From Kondoa malvinella (taxonomy: Eukaryota > Basidiomycota > Agaricostilbomycetes > Agaricostilbales > Kondoaceae), in NCBI GenBank assembly GCA_039545315.1, contig BCIM01000008.1, forward strand, positions 124,001-188,000: a stretch of 64,000 bases of DNA. The letters are read 5' to 3'. The position numbers and the translations under genes were made by a program. This document shows, piece after piece, positions 11,891-24,752 of this stretch. Numbering within the stretch: position 1 is the stretch's first letter; every line of letters starts with the position of its first letter. The notes beneath the pieces are model-generated. The model was not told the origin of the DNA. It did not search any database and worked only from the letters and a program-made list of their open reading frames with translations.

Positions 11891-14655
11891 ATGCGTGCCG
11901 CTATAAGGCCTTTGCTATCTTCAGGAAGGCTACCATGGATCAAATCCTGTGTCCGAAGCGCTTCGACCTTCTCTTCTGAGCTGCCCATCGTCTATACAGC
12001 GGAAGTACAAGAAGCGCTGCACTCTAGGAAACCTATTGTCGCGCTCGAGTCTACGATAGGTAAGCTTGCAGCCTTTCATAGCAAGATCAGCTGGCTCACG
12101 TACACGCTTGCAACTGCCTAGCTACACATGGACTCGATTACCCCGAATCCTATACCTTGCCTCTGGAGCTCGAAGATATAGTCAGACGCGGCAATGCTGT
12201 GCCCGCGACAATCGCGCTCTTAAATGGCAAGATCCACATCGGCCTACTGCCTGAAGAGCTTCTGCGTTTGGTGTCTTCCAAAACCAACAAGCCGCTCAAA
12301 GTTTCAAGGAGAGATATAGCTGCGGCTCTGGTCCAAGGCAAGAATGGCGGAACGACAGTCGCTGCGACTATGTTTCTAGCCCATCAAGCTGGCATCAAAG
12401 TCTTCTGCACTGGTGGCATAGGCGGTGTGCATAGAGGAGGAGAAAGAACACTAGATATATCGGCGGATCTGACTGAATTAGGTACGCTTGCTGTATTCTG
12501 CTTGAAATTTCCTTTTGACAGTTGGACTAGGTCGAACTCCTGTTGCTGTGGTCTGCGCTGGCGCAAAAAGTATCCTCGACATTGGCCGGACACTCGAATA
12601 TCTCGTGAGCTTTGCATCTCAGGTTCACTATTACTGCTCATGCGCGCCAGGAAACGCAAGGAGTTCCAGTAGCAACGCTTCGCTCTGCCGAATTTCCAGC
12701 TTTCTACAGCCGGACAGTCAGTACTCTGTATGACTGAAGTGAAAGCACTCACTTGCTGCACAGTCAGGTTTTCCAAGTCCTCTAGAGCTAGAATCAGAAG
12801 CTCAAGCTGCATCTCTGATCTGTCAGTTACCTCTTCTACAACCAGGAGGGGAGCTGATTCTGCACTAAGACCAGAATGACCTGCTTCAGACTCGCTCGGG
12901 TGTTCTGATTGGCGTTCCTATACCTGAATCAGCAGAACGGGCAGCTGCTCCAATACAGAAGGCTGTCGAACAGGCTGTGGAGGAAGCCGAGCATACTGGT
13001 CAGTCTTCAAGAGGGAAATACGTGACGCGTAGGCCGTTCCTGTTCTGCCTACAAGCAACAGCTGATGTGTTTATAGCTTGGCTACTCTCAAGAGTCAAAG
13101 AGCTCACTGGTGGCAGCAGCGTAGAGAGCAGTAAGCTCATTTCCGAGGGACTGCTCCGTACTCACGTACTTGTAGACATCGCCCTCGTCAAGAACAATGC
13201 CCAAGCCTCTGCGGCTATAGCTACCTCTTATGCAGCTCTGGCTAACAACGGGCGAAATCAGAGTGCTAGCTTCTCGCCCAGTATGCCTTCTGCGTCGAGC
13301 CCGTCAGATGCGAAACACGCCATTGGAAGTTTTGATGCCGCGCCCGGCAATTCTGCCAAAGTCGTCGTCGTCGGATCTGCTGCACTCGATATCACCAGTA
13401 AAGCGTATGGACCTGCCGCAGAGACCACTTCACCTGGTGTAGTCTATGCCGAACCTGGGGGTGTCGGTCGAAACATCGCTGAAGCAGCTTCGAGATTGAT
13501 GGAAAGTCCAGCTATGCTCGTTTCTAACATCGGCACAGACCTATTTGGCTCTACTCTGCGAGCTTCAATGGAGAAGATCAATTTACCTACCGACGGTCTG
13601 ATTGCAAGCGATAAAGTCCATACGCCTGTTTGCAATTCCATTCTTGATTCGGAAGGAAGTCTGCTCTGTGGTGTTGCCGATATGTTGTCCATTGAGCAGC
13701 TCAAAGTCTCTCAGGTATGTTGGTCATCGTACAACCGTCGCGAGTAGGCTCATGTCCCGTAGATAGAGTCCATATTAGACAAGACCCGTCCAGATATATT
13801 AGCTTTCGATGGGAACCTCAACGCTGCTACCATCACTGAACTCCTGCGCTCACAAAGCAAGAAAGCTGCGAAGCTTCTTACCTTCTTTGAGCCGACTTCG
13901 ACAGCCAAAGCACTTCGCATTCTGCCTTACTTTGAACAACAAGCTGCTTCTGGTTATGAGCCAGACCGCAAAATCCATCATGTCTCGCCAAACCGAATGG
14001 AATTGGAGGCTCTCTGGATGGGCGCCAAAGAGCGGAATCTTCTTTGTAAGTTGTGGGTATCGAAGACACTTTCGTTTGCTCACGATGCGCCCAGCTTTCG
14101 AACAGATCAATAGTCTCAACTTGCCCAATACATTTACCGACGTGATCGCAAAACACCTACCAGCCTTCGTGCAGAAAGAAGGTCTGGCGCAGATGGGTAT
14201 TCAGCTATTGCAGTTCTTCAGCACTATTTGGGTCAAGCTTGGGTCGCAAGGACTACTCATGATTCGACTTTCCTCTCATCCGACAGACTTCAAAAGTAAG
14301 AAGAATGTCATTGTTCATCGCACACCTCAAGAGCAAGATGTCATTTTGAGATACTATCCGGCCATCAAAGTGTCTCAAGAGTCTATTGTCTCTGTCACAG
14401 GAGCCGGTGATTCTCTAGCTGGTGCATTAGTGAGCATCACTCTCGATTATTGGTCACCATTCTGATTGTGTTTCAAAGATTGCCTGCCTTCAAGCAAGTG
14501 AATCATCAATACCTATACATGAAGAAGAGCAGACATGCGATGTCATGGTCGCTGTCGCGCAAGAAGCTGCGACACTATCAATGGCCTGTGTCGAAGCGGT
14601 CAATCCGAAGCTTAGTCGGCAGCTGCTGGTGAAGCACGGAGTGGTGAGGGTGTGA
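11891..14655 (+). CDS. Bifunctional pseudouridine-5'-phosphate glycosidase / PfkB-family pseudouridine kinase
   Basis: This is a fused enzyme that breaks down pseudouridine: the kinase half phosphorylates it and the glycosidase half cleaves the C-C bond to give uracil and ribose 5-phosphate. Seen: the N-terminal glycosidase domain with [61 protein letters not shown] and [14 protein letters not shown]; then the PfkB domain with [20 protein letters not shown] and the second PfkB signature [13 protein letters not shown]. The first residues ([20 protein letters not shown]) are basic and hydroxylated, suggesting mitochondrial targeting (inference). Many short introns. The C-terminal exon ends KHGVVRV and a TGA at 14653-14655. 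The same domain order is known in the fission-yeast pseudouridine-metabolising protein. Confidence 0.9.
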
Positions 14656-15035
14656 TATCGCAATAGCTTGTCGATATCGTAACATATCTGTCGATACAAG
14701 CTGTTTTGTTTGCAGCCAGAAATGGCTTTGGAAGTCTGCAGATCTTCGATGGCAAGTTTCGGTCACACACTCTGCTCAAACAGAAGACCACCAAAATCCA
14801 GACCTTTACACGCCTCCTGTCCTGCTTCAATAAGGTCGCCGCAGTGCAGTCGTAACATTAATAGTGCTCTGTTGCACCGACAGTGCACCGACGTTTATCC
14901 CCGCGCTGTCCCGCTTCTCCGAAACCACATCTCGGCGATTCTTTTGTGACCGGTTCATGATAGCGCAATTATTCCTTACTCCTTCTTGCTTTCGGTAACA
15001 TCTCTAAACAGACAGTTCTCCCAACGAATTACAAG
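14656..15035. promoter_or_regulatory. Intergenic region upstream of the P450 gene
   Basis: About 380 bases with no coding frame I can support. It contains clustered short direct and inverted copies of a TCGATA-like word near 14660-14700, and GCACCGACAGTGCACCGAC near 14875. It presumably carries the terminator of the upstream gene and the P450 promoter. Confidence 0.35.
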
Positions 15036-17328
15036 ATGCCTGTCGAGCTAGGTTTCCAAAATCCGTATGCCAATGCGGCCTTGGTAGCACTGCTTTCGGT
15101 CTTTGGCTGGGTCGTGTACGACTATGCTTTGATGCTCAAGAAAAGACAATCTCTTCCACCTGGGCCGATGCCTCTTCCAGTATTGGGGAACCACTTTGAC
15201 TTTCCAAAAATCAAGCCATGGTTCTACTTTGAAAGCCTGAGCAAGACTTACAACAGCCCTATCCTCACCATGTGGTTGGGGAGAACCCCTTATATAATTA
15301 TCAACGATGCGTGGGTAGCAAGCGACTTGATGGACAAACGAGCAAACATTTACTCAAGCCGACCTCACATGTAAGGCTTTATTACCTTCCCTCCAGAACA
15401 TCTGACTGAGCGTTGATCATTAGGGCTGGTATGGGAGATGCGATTCTGGCAACGTAATTGCTGCACCGTGACTAGCAGGCTCAGAATTCTCATATTGGGC
15501 TTCTCTGCAGAGACACCAATCAAACTTCGATGGTTTATGGAGAACGCTGGCGACTGCACAGAAAGCTCATGGTAAGTGTAATGTCTGGAACAAGTTGCGC
15601 GACTAATGAGTTTATAGCACAATGTCGTTGGGCAGCAGTCTCTTGCGAAAGTCACAAGTGTACAATGCAACGAGGCCAAGATACTCACACGCGACCTTTT
15701 GGAAAGACCCGCTGATTTCGTCAATTCTATTGAACGCTTCTCTTGCTCTATTGTCAGCATCTTGGGATGGGGAAGGAGAATTGAGAGCAACAATGACCGT
15801 TTATGTGTTAAAGCTTTTGAGTTCATGGAAGTAAGCTATTCTGCCAAAAGCAAAGTCCGTAACTGAGCGTCTTCAGGGCGCAAATCTTGTCATGCCCGGA
15901 GAATGGATTGAGACAATTCCTCAACTCCTGAAGCTTCCCAAATGGGTCTATCCCTTTCCTCATCTACTCTCTGAGGGAGCAGCAAGTGTGCAAAAGTACT
16001 TTATCAGGCTTTCTCGAGAAGGTGCATCTGTCGAGACGCCCAACTTTGCCAAAACCCTTGTGGCCGAGCAAAAGAGGCAGTGAGTCTGCAAGTCTCGCAC
16101 TGAGCAATATCTCATTAAGAGTGCAACAGCGGTCTGTCTGACGTCGAAATTGCGCAGCTGACTAGTCTGCTTGTCGGCGGAGGAGTAGGCGCAGCGTTTA
16201 CGCCATGAGATTCTCGCTGATTGCTTTTCTCAGGTGGACACAACCTCATCGTCCTTGACCAGCTTTATACTGGCGATGTGCACTCACCCAGAAGTTCAGG
16301 CAAAAGCACAAGCAGAACTGGACGAGGTAGTTGGCCAAATGCGCTGCGTGAGTTGTTTCCAGACTCTTCTATCAATTACTGACATTACGGTCAGCCCGAG
16401 TTTGAGGATGGTCCAAGATTGCCTTATGTGACAGCTTGCGTGAGAGAGACATTGCGTTGGCGTACGGTCGCGACTCTCGTAGGAATATCCTCTTTCGCAA
16501 TTCCTTACTTTAATGGCTGTCATTAGGGCGGCATTCCTCACTCGCCTATCCAAGATGATATTTATGAAGGTTACGTGATTCCGAAGGGCAGTTGGATCAT
16601 GGGCAACACTTTTGCTATTCATGTTAGTCATTTCGTCCTTCAAGCCAATTTTGTCTGAGTCTGCATACAGCGCAATCCAAGAGAGTTCCCCGACCCCTTG
16701 GCGTTCAAGCCTGAGCGATACCTTGAAGGCAATCAGAAGCCTTTCCCTAACGGTACTGGCACAACGTGAGCATCTGGTAATCGCGCCATAGCAAAACTAA
16801 CAGCCCATTGAATCAGTGCTTTTGGAGTATGTCACTTGCTTCTTAGGCGCATGGATCGTTTACTGACCCTTCATTACGCAGTGGGGTAGACGAGCGTAAG
16901 CCCACTTCTCTCAGGAGAGTATCCAAAGCTCAATGGCTTGATCATTTTAGATGCTCTGGCCAAGCTCTGGCACTTCAAGGCTTGAACATTTCAATCGCGC
17001 AGCTTCTTTGGTCATTCAAGATGGAGCCTGTTCTTGATGAGCAGGTTAGTGGCAGACTGGACCTCCCAACAATTGGCTGACAATCTGATGCAGGGCAACG
17101 TCTTGCAACTCGACACCGATCCTTGGACTGCATACACCGACAGCGAGAATAACAGGTCAGCTATTGTCGAAAACGATGAACCTTTGCTGATGTATTGTTC
17201 GCAGACCGAAGCCATACAAAGCTCGCTTCACTCCCAGATCCGACCAGGTCAAACAGACTTTGCTGCAGGAAGCCCAGATAGCACGAGACGATCAGCGCAT
17301 TTACGATTACGAGAGTAAGACAAGATAG
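15036..17328 (+). CDS. Cytochrome P450 monooxygenase
   Basis: This is a membrane-anchored haem-thiolate oxygenase; the substrate is unknown. Seen: an N-terminal anchor ([20 protein letters not shown]), the hinge [13 protein letters not shown], an I-helix region with [20 protein letters not shown], the K-helix ExxR motif in CVRETLRW, the PERF-type region FKPERYL, and the haem loop [15 protein letters not shown] with its cysteine ligand. The haem loop is split over exons including ones of only 10 nt (16817-16826) and 14 nt (16882-16895), all phase-consistent. The C-terminus reads [16 protein letters not shown] and ends at a TAG at 17326-17328. No cluster partners are visible next to it, so secondary metabolism is not indicated. 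Confidence 0.9.
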
Positions 17329-17597
17329 GAATTAGCTCTGCTCTGGCATTGCGGAAATTGCGCAAAGGACGAAACAGATCTGATGGTGACTTGTCGCAGC
17401 CGCATCGATACGATTGTAGATGTCAACCATGTATCGAAACAATTGTACATTACATGGTGTCAAAGAAACAATCTAGACATCTTGTGGAAGGACTAGCTTT
17501 AAATTCAGTGCATGCCGAGAGCAACAGACTTACCTCCCTGTTGACGAAGCCTTCTCGACACAATGATAGACTGCGTGCAGCCTTTCGCAACATATTC

Positions 17598-19052
17598 CTA
17601 CCTCTTCTTTACAGCAGCTTCAAAGTCATTATACGCTCCGCATCGTTCTTCCCGTTTAGCAAGCACCTGTTCTCCGTCCGATTAACAATGTTCGCCAAAC
17701 GCATCGTTAGACTTACCTCAGGCAACCATCTTTTAATCTTTTCTATCCTCTTTGTATCCGATGGATGAGTAGACAAGAATTGCGGAGGTGCATCACCACC
17801 AACAGCAGCTTGAGCTTTCGCCATCCTCTCCCATAATCCAACAGCTTCTCGTGGATCATAGCAGGCAGACGAAGCGAGTGTTAAACCAATATTGTCTGCT
17901 TCTGTTTCGTTTGTGCGCGAATTGGGTAAAGTGAGGAAGTAGTGTAAAACGCCAGAGGAGAGTCCTATGTCCAGTCCGAGAGAGGCGAGGACGAGTTGAA
18001 GTACTTGAGTGACTTTCTGGCCGCTGTTGAAAGGTGAGCATGAAAGTGAGGCAAGCAGTGAAGAGCTCACCTCATTCGTTCGCCTGAATGTCTCGCGACC
18101 TACCACACACGTGAGAGGATGAAGAAAGCTGTACCGTCAGACGAACCTGATGTGCGCATTCTATTGGCACCAACTTCAGCCTTGATTAACATACCAAGAA
18201 AGTAACGTACCATGACCAATAACAGCTGCCAGGCCGTCTTCGTTGCCAGCAACAGGTAGTATACCTAATCAGGTATCAGCCTCTTCCCGTGTCACTAGAG
18301 GATCCGCTCACCGGTAAATACGAATATTGATCCATTTGGTAGCACGAAAGCGTTGATCGTATTCGGATCATCAATCACATACCTACCTCGCACATTCAGC
18401 ATCAACACCATCGACTCAAACCTACAACTTACACCTTCCAGTCCACCCCCTTCATTTTACCCTTACTCTGCCACTTGTCCAATTCGCTCACTCCCTCTGA
18501 AGCATGATGATCCGGATCCAACCCACTAGCTTCCAAAATCCGATGAGCAACTCTATTGACTTGTTTGACTCGTGGATCTCGCTCAGATAGAATACGACCA
18601 TGGTATTGTTGCAAGACTTGTTGAGCTGCTTGATCACCCATTTTTCTTTCAGTCTCTTCCGAGACGTCAATGAACCGCCATCTGCCTGTCTCCGGGACCT
18701 TTTCCAAGCTAATAAGCACACCTATAAGCTGGTGCAAGCTGCTTTGAAGTTGACATACTGATAGACACTGCATATACATCAGCTTTCGATACTCTCTATA
18801 TCTTTGAGCAGCTAACTAGTAGACCCCACCTCCACCAACGACAACATAGATAAGCGGCGGTATCTTCCGCTTTCCTGGTCCTACTGCTCCTTGAGATGAT
18901 TGACCGAGTCTTTGTAGTTCACCGAAACGTGTATAGACGCGTTGGTTCGGTATGCGAGTAGCGGAGAAGGGTCTTGTGCTTTGAAGGGGTCTGGCTGCGC
19001 GTGAGGCTAGCGATGCTTGGGAGAAGACTCGTCGGAGCATTATTGTTTGCAT
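17598..19052 (-). CDS. OMA1: OMA1-like mitochondrial inner-membrane metallopeptidase (M48)
   Basis: OMA1 is a stress-activated zinc peptidase of the mitochondrial inner membrane that degrades misfolded membrane proteins. Seen: a basic presequence starting MQTIMLRRVFSQASLASRAA, a probable membrane segment (PPLIYVVVGGGGVY), the pre-catalytic region GVDWKVYVIDDPNTINAFVL with PNGSIFVFTGIL, the zinc motif GHECAHQVARHSGERM (HExxH), the second-ligand region RTNETEADNIGL (ExxxD), and FLSTHPSDTKRIEKIKRWLP. HExxH is carried by a 14-nt exon at 18147-18160. The last exon, joined by a short intron, ends AAVKKR at a TAG at 17598-17600. An upstream ATG at 19100 would add 16 residues. Confidence 0.88.
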
Positions 19053-19410
19053 GACGAGAGACACAATCCGTGGTTGAGAGAGCTTGCGTAGGTGAGTCAC
19101 AGCTAATACACTTTGCTGAAGTCAAGACGCAGCGGCACGCGCACAGGAGAGCAGACAAAGGACAGCGCTAGGATGCTCGAATCGCTTATTGTCTTGCTGG
19201 ACAACAAAGGCTTCACTGCGCTTTGTTGCTTTGTTCGTATAGGCTCTTGCGCAGTTGAGATCTCGACACACAGGCGGGCAGCTCGTCAGATGAGAATGGC
19301 CGCAATTGCTCGTTCAGCGTCATCCCCTTGCTTCCGACGGCCAAACGAAATATACCTGCTCTCCATCGAGCTGCTACTGAATACCAAAGGCTCTAGAATA
19401 CCATAGTACA

Positions 19411-20753
19411 ATGGTGCCAGACCTGATACCCAACTTTCGCAGCAAACTACGTCAAGCGTACCAGAATGCCCTCGCATCAGGCGAAGTCATACACATTCCA
19501 ACAGAATTGATACACGTAACAGAAGATGGTGTAGATTTCGAAGTGCGACATGCGAAATCGTTGCAAGCCAAACCTATACCTGTTGAAGGAGGAGAGTCGC
19601 AACCAAGGAAGAAGAAGGATCCGTTTGCTCTGCCTATTGGTGATCATAGCTTGATATGCGAATACGATGACGTGGAAGACGGTGAAGGCTTTAGGTTGCT
19701 ATTGAACAAGTTGTCCGTTCTCGCACCCCATGCCTTGGCTGAGGGCTGAAGAATTGGCAGCGCTGTAGTCCCAGGCCATTTCTTGCTCTGTACAAAAGAG
19801 TTTATCCCTCAAGAATCGCCGCTTTCTCCTTCTGAACTGTATACTTCGTATCGGATATTGCAGCAATTCAATGTGGCATCAGGTGATGAAGGTCCAGCGC
19901 AGCATGCCATGTTCTTTAATTGCGGTGAACATTCGTGCGTTCATCATCCCTGCACATACGAGAGACTCAAATATCGAATGCAGAGGCGCGAGTCAAGTCA
20001 GTAGCTAACCAGGTTTCAATTCCATCAACCGAATAAGACATTATATAGCCACACAAGCATCTCCAATTCATCAAATTAGACACAGGTAGCGTTCCATTCG
20101 AGCCGTGCATCCAACAATCTCGACCTTCTTCTCTCAGACCAGGTAAATCACTTTCGTCTCGCGTTCCTAACCTTACTCATTCATTCATGCTCGCACAGGC
20201 GAGACTTATTGTCTCCCATCACATCTCCTACCCACCGCCCATCAAATAGCAGACACCCGTCTAGGTCCGTCTACTACCCTGCTTTGTCCATTCGCTCATA
20301 TTTGCGCTTTCTTTCAGCATCTACTCTAGACCCAGCACAAGCAAAAGACTTTCTCACTACATCCTACCTCGGTTTATTAGACGACGCCATCCAAAACTTG
20401 CGCTTACTCTCAGCTGGAGGAAAAGAAGCTCCGGATAGGTTATCGAGTTTGAGTTATAATTTGATTCTGACGAGTGATTGGATGATGTTGGTGCCGAGGA
20501 GTAGTGCGGAATACTATTTCAATCAGAGCAGCGGGGAGGAGAAGGATAAATTGAGTTTAAACAGTTTGGCTTTTGCTGGTAGTGCGTTTTCACTCTTTCT
20601 TACCTGGATAATCCGGTGCCTAAGCTAACTGAATGGATAGTGATTATGGTTAAATACGAAGAACAGTTAGAATTCGTCAAGAATCAAGGATGTAGAAAAG
20701 TGTTGGCTGCTGTTGGGTTTGAGAGGGCTGAAAAAATAGACGCGGAGGAATAG
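19411..20753 (+). CDS. Ap4A phosphorylase / ATP adenylyltransferase (APA1/APA2 family)
   Basis: This enzyme phosphorolyses diadenosine tetraphosphate to ATP and ADP and belongs to the HIT superfamily. Seen: KIGSAVVPGHFLLCTKEFIP after an intron at about 19705-19752, the Gly-rich NCGEHSGASQPHKHLQFI with the HxHxxF catalytic motif, and a C-terminal part with SYNLILTSDWMMLVPRS. A 13-nt exon at 19984-19996 supplies the Gly-Ala-Ser-Gln just before HKH. The final exon ends ERAEKIDAEE at a TAG at 20751-20753. The length fits the family. The start ATG at 19411 is the first in a frame that leads directly into conserved sequence. Confidence 0.9.
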
Positions 20754-21303
20754 AAACATGCATTGTAGAATCACTAGATGACATTTTTGCGCTGGCTGGC
20801 TCTTTTCTTTTCCCCTGTCGAATTCAACAATCAGCTACTATCCTACATTAGACAGCCTGAAAGAAGGAAGAGAGATCAGCCCAAGCCATAAACAGAGTAG
20901 CAATTCTGCAATCGAAAGCAAGGGTCCCAGGGTGGATCGCCATACTCTACATACCTCAACCAAGAAAAGCAAAACCAGCTCAATCCAGAACTGAAGCAAG
21001 CGCTCCAATCAGAAACACATGTCTGCTTCCGCTTTATGCTATCCACCTTCTCATGGGGCACAACCAAATTGAGAAGCAGCGCCTACAAAGGACTTGATTT
21101 ACACTCGCCTTTACGGCTTTCTCGCAGTATACTGGAAGGAGAAGCTTTGGATATCGAGAGAATATAGGAAAGAGGAAAGAAGCGGTTTCGCAAGAAAGGT
21201 AAGAGGACAAGAGTCCGACTTCTCTAGCGAAATTACATCATGTCTCGAGAAGTAGAAGACTGAAGCCAGGATGAGAAAGCCTACATTTCATCATTGGTAG
21301 ATT
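20754..21303. other. Convergent intergenic region with an unexplained open stretch
   Basis: The flanking genes point toward each other, so no promoter is needed here, yet 550 bases remain. On the plus strand one frame is open from about 20898 to a TAG near 21166, roughly 89 codons, with text such as YLNQEKQNQLNPELKQALQ and FRFMLSTFSWGTTKL. Its only ATG is internal (near 21034). It could be a terminal exon, a long 3' UTR or chance. I do not recognise it. Confidence 0.3.
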
Positions 21304-22441
21304 TTAATTGAAGTAGAGTCCGTTGTTGGCGTTCACTACAGCGCTCGTCAGCTCGCAAGACCATTTGAGTAAGGGATAGCTAACCAGTAGAGCCATTGAC
21401 CTACAGCATCTTTAGCACAAGTAAGATCACGGAAAAAAGCACGCACCCAACGAGCCTTATCAGTACACAAGAAAGCGACAATGTCGGCTATATCTTCTGG
21501 ATCGCCTACTGGCGCTCCACTGCTTTTTACACCCTCTTTAAATTCCTCGGACTATTGAGATGAGTCCAATTCAGCGATAGAGAGGATCGGACGGACTGTA
21601 GCGTTCCACATATCGCTCGTAATAGCTACAACAGGATGAGCGTTCTTACATCAAGGAAGACAACGCAGCTCACGACCTGGGTTGACGCAATTGATCGTCA
21701 CTTCATCTTTTCTGGCCCATTCGTTTCGCCAGCATCTGAGACTCGTGTCAGCAACAGCTCTAGAAGAATTATGTAGGCATTTACCTAGCGAAATGCTCCA
21801 CAGCACTATCATTCTTTTAGATGTGCACGATACAATCCAAGAGAAGCTTACGCTTTCGAAGCACCGTAGACAGTTTGAGTTGCCTGTATACATGTCATTC
21901 AGGGCTCCTTTGGTGTTGAACAGACTCACAAAGCCCATTTGCGCGGAAACACTCGATAATAGAATCACGCGACCGCCTCCTCCCTTCTTGATGTACGGCA
22001 AGAAAGCCTTCATGATGAGCATCGGGCCGCGAACGTTGATGTTCATAGTCTTGTCATAAGCCTCTAGCGTGCTGTCTTCCAGCGCTTCATTGATTGATAC
22101 GCCTGCGTTGTTGACTAGTATATGAATGACGAATTGCTCGCCCCAGATCTCTTTGCATTTTGCTACCAGCTGTTCGCCAATATCTATTCATAGCGAGATC
22201 AACGCATGCAGACAACCGCTCCAAGCAACTCACCGGTACTTCCACAATCAGCCTGGACTATCCATGCTTGCCCACCGAGCTGCTCGACTTGTTTTGCGAT
22301 ATCTTGAGACTTGGACTTTGAAGATTCGGACGTGTAGTTAATCAGAATGTCTGCTCCTTCTTTGGCGAGTGCTAGTACGCATGCAGCGCCTATTCCGCGC
22401 GATCCGCCGGTGACAAGAGCTCGTCTTCCTTTCAAGCTCAT
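21304..22441 (-). CDS. Short-chain dehydrogenase/reductase (SDR, classical type)
   Basis: This is an NAD(P)-dependent oxidoreductase of the classical SDR family; the substrate is unknown. Seen: the cofactor motif ALVTGGSRGIG at the N-terminus (TGxxxGIG), NNAGVS, the conserved serine region RVILLSSVSAQMGF, the catalytic Tyr-Lys pair in VYGASKA, and NCVNPG. The last exon, after an intron, encodes VNANNGLYFN followed by TAA at 21304-21306. Ending GGxYF/N is common in 3-oxoacyl-ACP reductase-like SDRs. About 250 bases separate its start from the end of the KRE6 gene. Confidence 0.88.
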
Positions 22442-22687
22442 GTTGGTTTGTTCGTGTAGTTAGCTGAGAGTTAGATCTAGAGCACTTGGAACGGACAAGG
22501 GGTGCAGAGAGTAAAATTGTGATCGTCCAAGTCCAAAACGCGTCATGCCGCTCGCTCTGGTTGCATGCATGCGCTCCAGAAGTTTCACAAGTCAGCTACT
22601 GTACTGCTCTACTGAGCATGTAATATGTATTGTGCGCGACGGCTGGCCAAATCCCTTCATAAGCCCAAGACTGAACCTATTGACCAG

Positions 22688-24752
22688 CTAATCGCACTGC
22701 TGCCACATCCTGACTCTATCAACCGCCATGCCTCTCTTTTTCGGATCTTCAGGCCAAGAAGGTAGCCATTGATCTTTCGCGCGCCTGTTCCAACTGATCA
22801 GTGACTTGCAAGCAGAACAGAAAGACAGACGAACCAAAAGTCAAGGACTGGGTATAGACCATTGTTGCTCCATGGTTTATCCGGATACTGTTAATGCTCA
22901 GCCTCAGCTGGATTGATCGGAAGAGTAGAGCGTGACGTACTTTCTTGTCATCGAAATAACCGTTCGAACCGCCGACGGCCACATTCAAGCTGTACACCTA
23001 TCAGAACAGTCTCGTCGTATCCGATGAAAGGCTCACATAAGGTAGAAGTCTTGATCGAAAGGAGCGATTTTGGGATGTTCAGCGCCCGACCACGAATTTG
23101 CAATGGCCGTTCCATTTCTGCAGCTCCATCAGCAGCGTTAATAAGCAGCAAGGGGTAGACTTACTGTGATGTTGCTGCGAATTGGCCATATTCCCAGAAG
23201 GGAATATTGAAGTAATGTCGCATGACTATTCTCGCTCTTGTACCTTCCCATACCCATATAGACTTTTCGTCCCATTCCAGACCCTGGCGAATATCAGGAT
23301 CAGCAGAAGCGGGGGGTTCTGTAGGATACGAGACTTGCAAATGTTTTGAACTCCTCGTTAAAATAATTTCGGTACACACTGCGGACACCAGTCGTCTTCC
23401 ACCATCTACAGATGTCTTTAGCGATAGAATGTGGGAATATCAGTTAGGCTCACGTGTCAGTGCCGGAGGAGGGCCCCCAATGCAAAGCTGTGCTTACCGT
23501 CAGCTGGAATAGGGCAGAGTGATGTAAGGCGTACTACTGCGAATAGCATTGTTGTTTTCTTGAGTACGCTTCGTGACCTGATTCGATTTGCCTGCCCAGA
23601 TTATTCATCAGCAGCATGAAAGATAAAATCTCGGATGTTCACACCTTCCATGATATCTATTTCGCCAGATTGCGGCCATGACTTAAGTTGAGAACTATTC
23701 AGGATGGGGAACAGGCAGTAAGGAGAAGTGCTTACCCCGTACACGCTATCCTTCGGCACTGGAGGAGAAGCAAATTTCAGCAAAGATTTGAGCAAATTGA
23801 AGGTCACCTACACATCCATATAGCAGGCCACTGTATCAATAGCCTCAGCTGTAATCGCGCACAAGAGGAATAGACATACAAGCCAGTCTCCGGTGGGCAT
23901 TCGTGCAGTCACCTCAACTCTGCCGTATCGGATAGTGCTGCATTAAAAGTCGAGTCAGCTTGTAAACGACTGTAAGAAGCAGGGCTGACCGAGAGAAGTT
24001 GGTAGTCAATCGAGCGGAAACAATCGGAGGTATAATGGAAAAATTGCCTGTTGTCGAATTGGAGAAGACACCACAAGATGGCCCATCCAGGTCGTCTAGC
24101 GCAGTGCATTGGTTCGTGTCGGTCAAATTGAGCGTGTAGCCGTTCATGACAGCTTCTTCGCCGATCAAGTCGCTAGTGAGTGTCGGGACTATGTACAGCA
24201 TGCCGTCCTCGACTGCAAAGCAGCGTATGAGAGGCTGTTTCGATGATTTCGGCTGGCGGGCTCACCGAACGAATTGTTGCTGGAGTCGGTCGTCCACTGG
24301 AATTCCTGTATTGGAACGTAAGTAGGTCTAACATCGACTAGGCCCTGTACAAACCTTGTTACCAAAGCCTCCGACTTGCTGCTCGTGTGTCCAAATTGAA
24401 GTGTCCAAGGTATCAAAATTGTCATCAAGCACCAAGCTGAGACAGTCTGAGCCACATCGATAAATCTACGCGCTCTAGCTTACCAGTACTTGTGCTTTGG
24501 GATATCCAAGATAGCCGTCACGCAAAGAGCCGCCAAACCAAGGATGCCCAAAGACATGGCTCCTATAAATATCCAATTGGAGAACTTTAAAGAGCGTCTG
24601 CCCTCTGGCGTCTTGTAAAAGGGCTCATAAGTCTTGGGCTGGGACAGATCAACGCGACGACTCTGGAAGGCTGGCTGGCGTTTCCGCAGCTGAGGAGTCG
24701 ACGCTCCGCTTTCGGACACGAAAGTAGTACCGCTATAGCTTGGTGAGAGCAT
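22688..24752 (-). CDS. KRE6: KRE6/SKN1-type beta-glucan synthesis protein (GH16)
   Basis: KRE6-family proteins are type II membrane proteins of the secretory pathway needed for cell-wall beta-1,6-glucan. Seen: a Ser-rich cytosolic N-terminus (LSPSYSGTTFVSESGASTP), one membrane anchor (FSNWIFIGAMSLGILGLAAL), the GH16-like domain with EFQWTTDSSNNSF, DGMLYIVPTLTSDLIGEEAV, the catalytic-type motif WPQSGEIDIMEG (ExDxxE), and LNVAVGGSNGYFDDKK. The C-terminus, rebuilt through two short introns, reads DFWRAKDQWLPSWPEDPKKR and ends QQCD. An in-frame ATG at 24812 would add 20 residues. This gene lies head-to-tail with the glycosyltransferase gene in a cell-wall block. Confidence 0.92.

Noticed and set aside
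22749..22997. Alternative unspliced C-terminus of KRE6 ending ATFLA
   Set aside because: Two short introns restore the family ending (DFWRAKDQWLPSWPE); the unspliced end has no homology.
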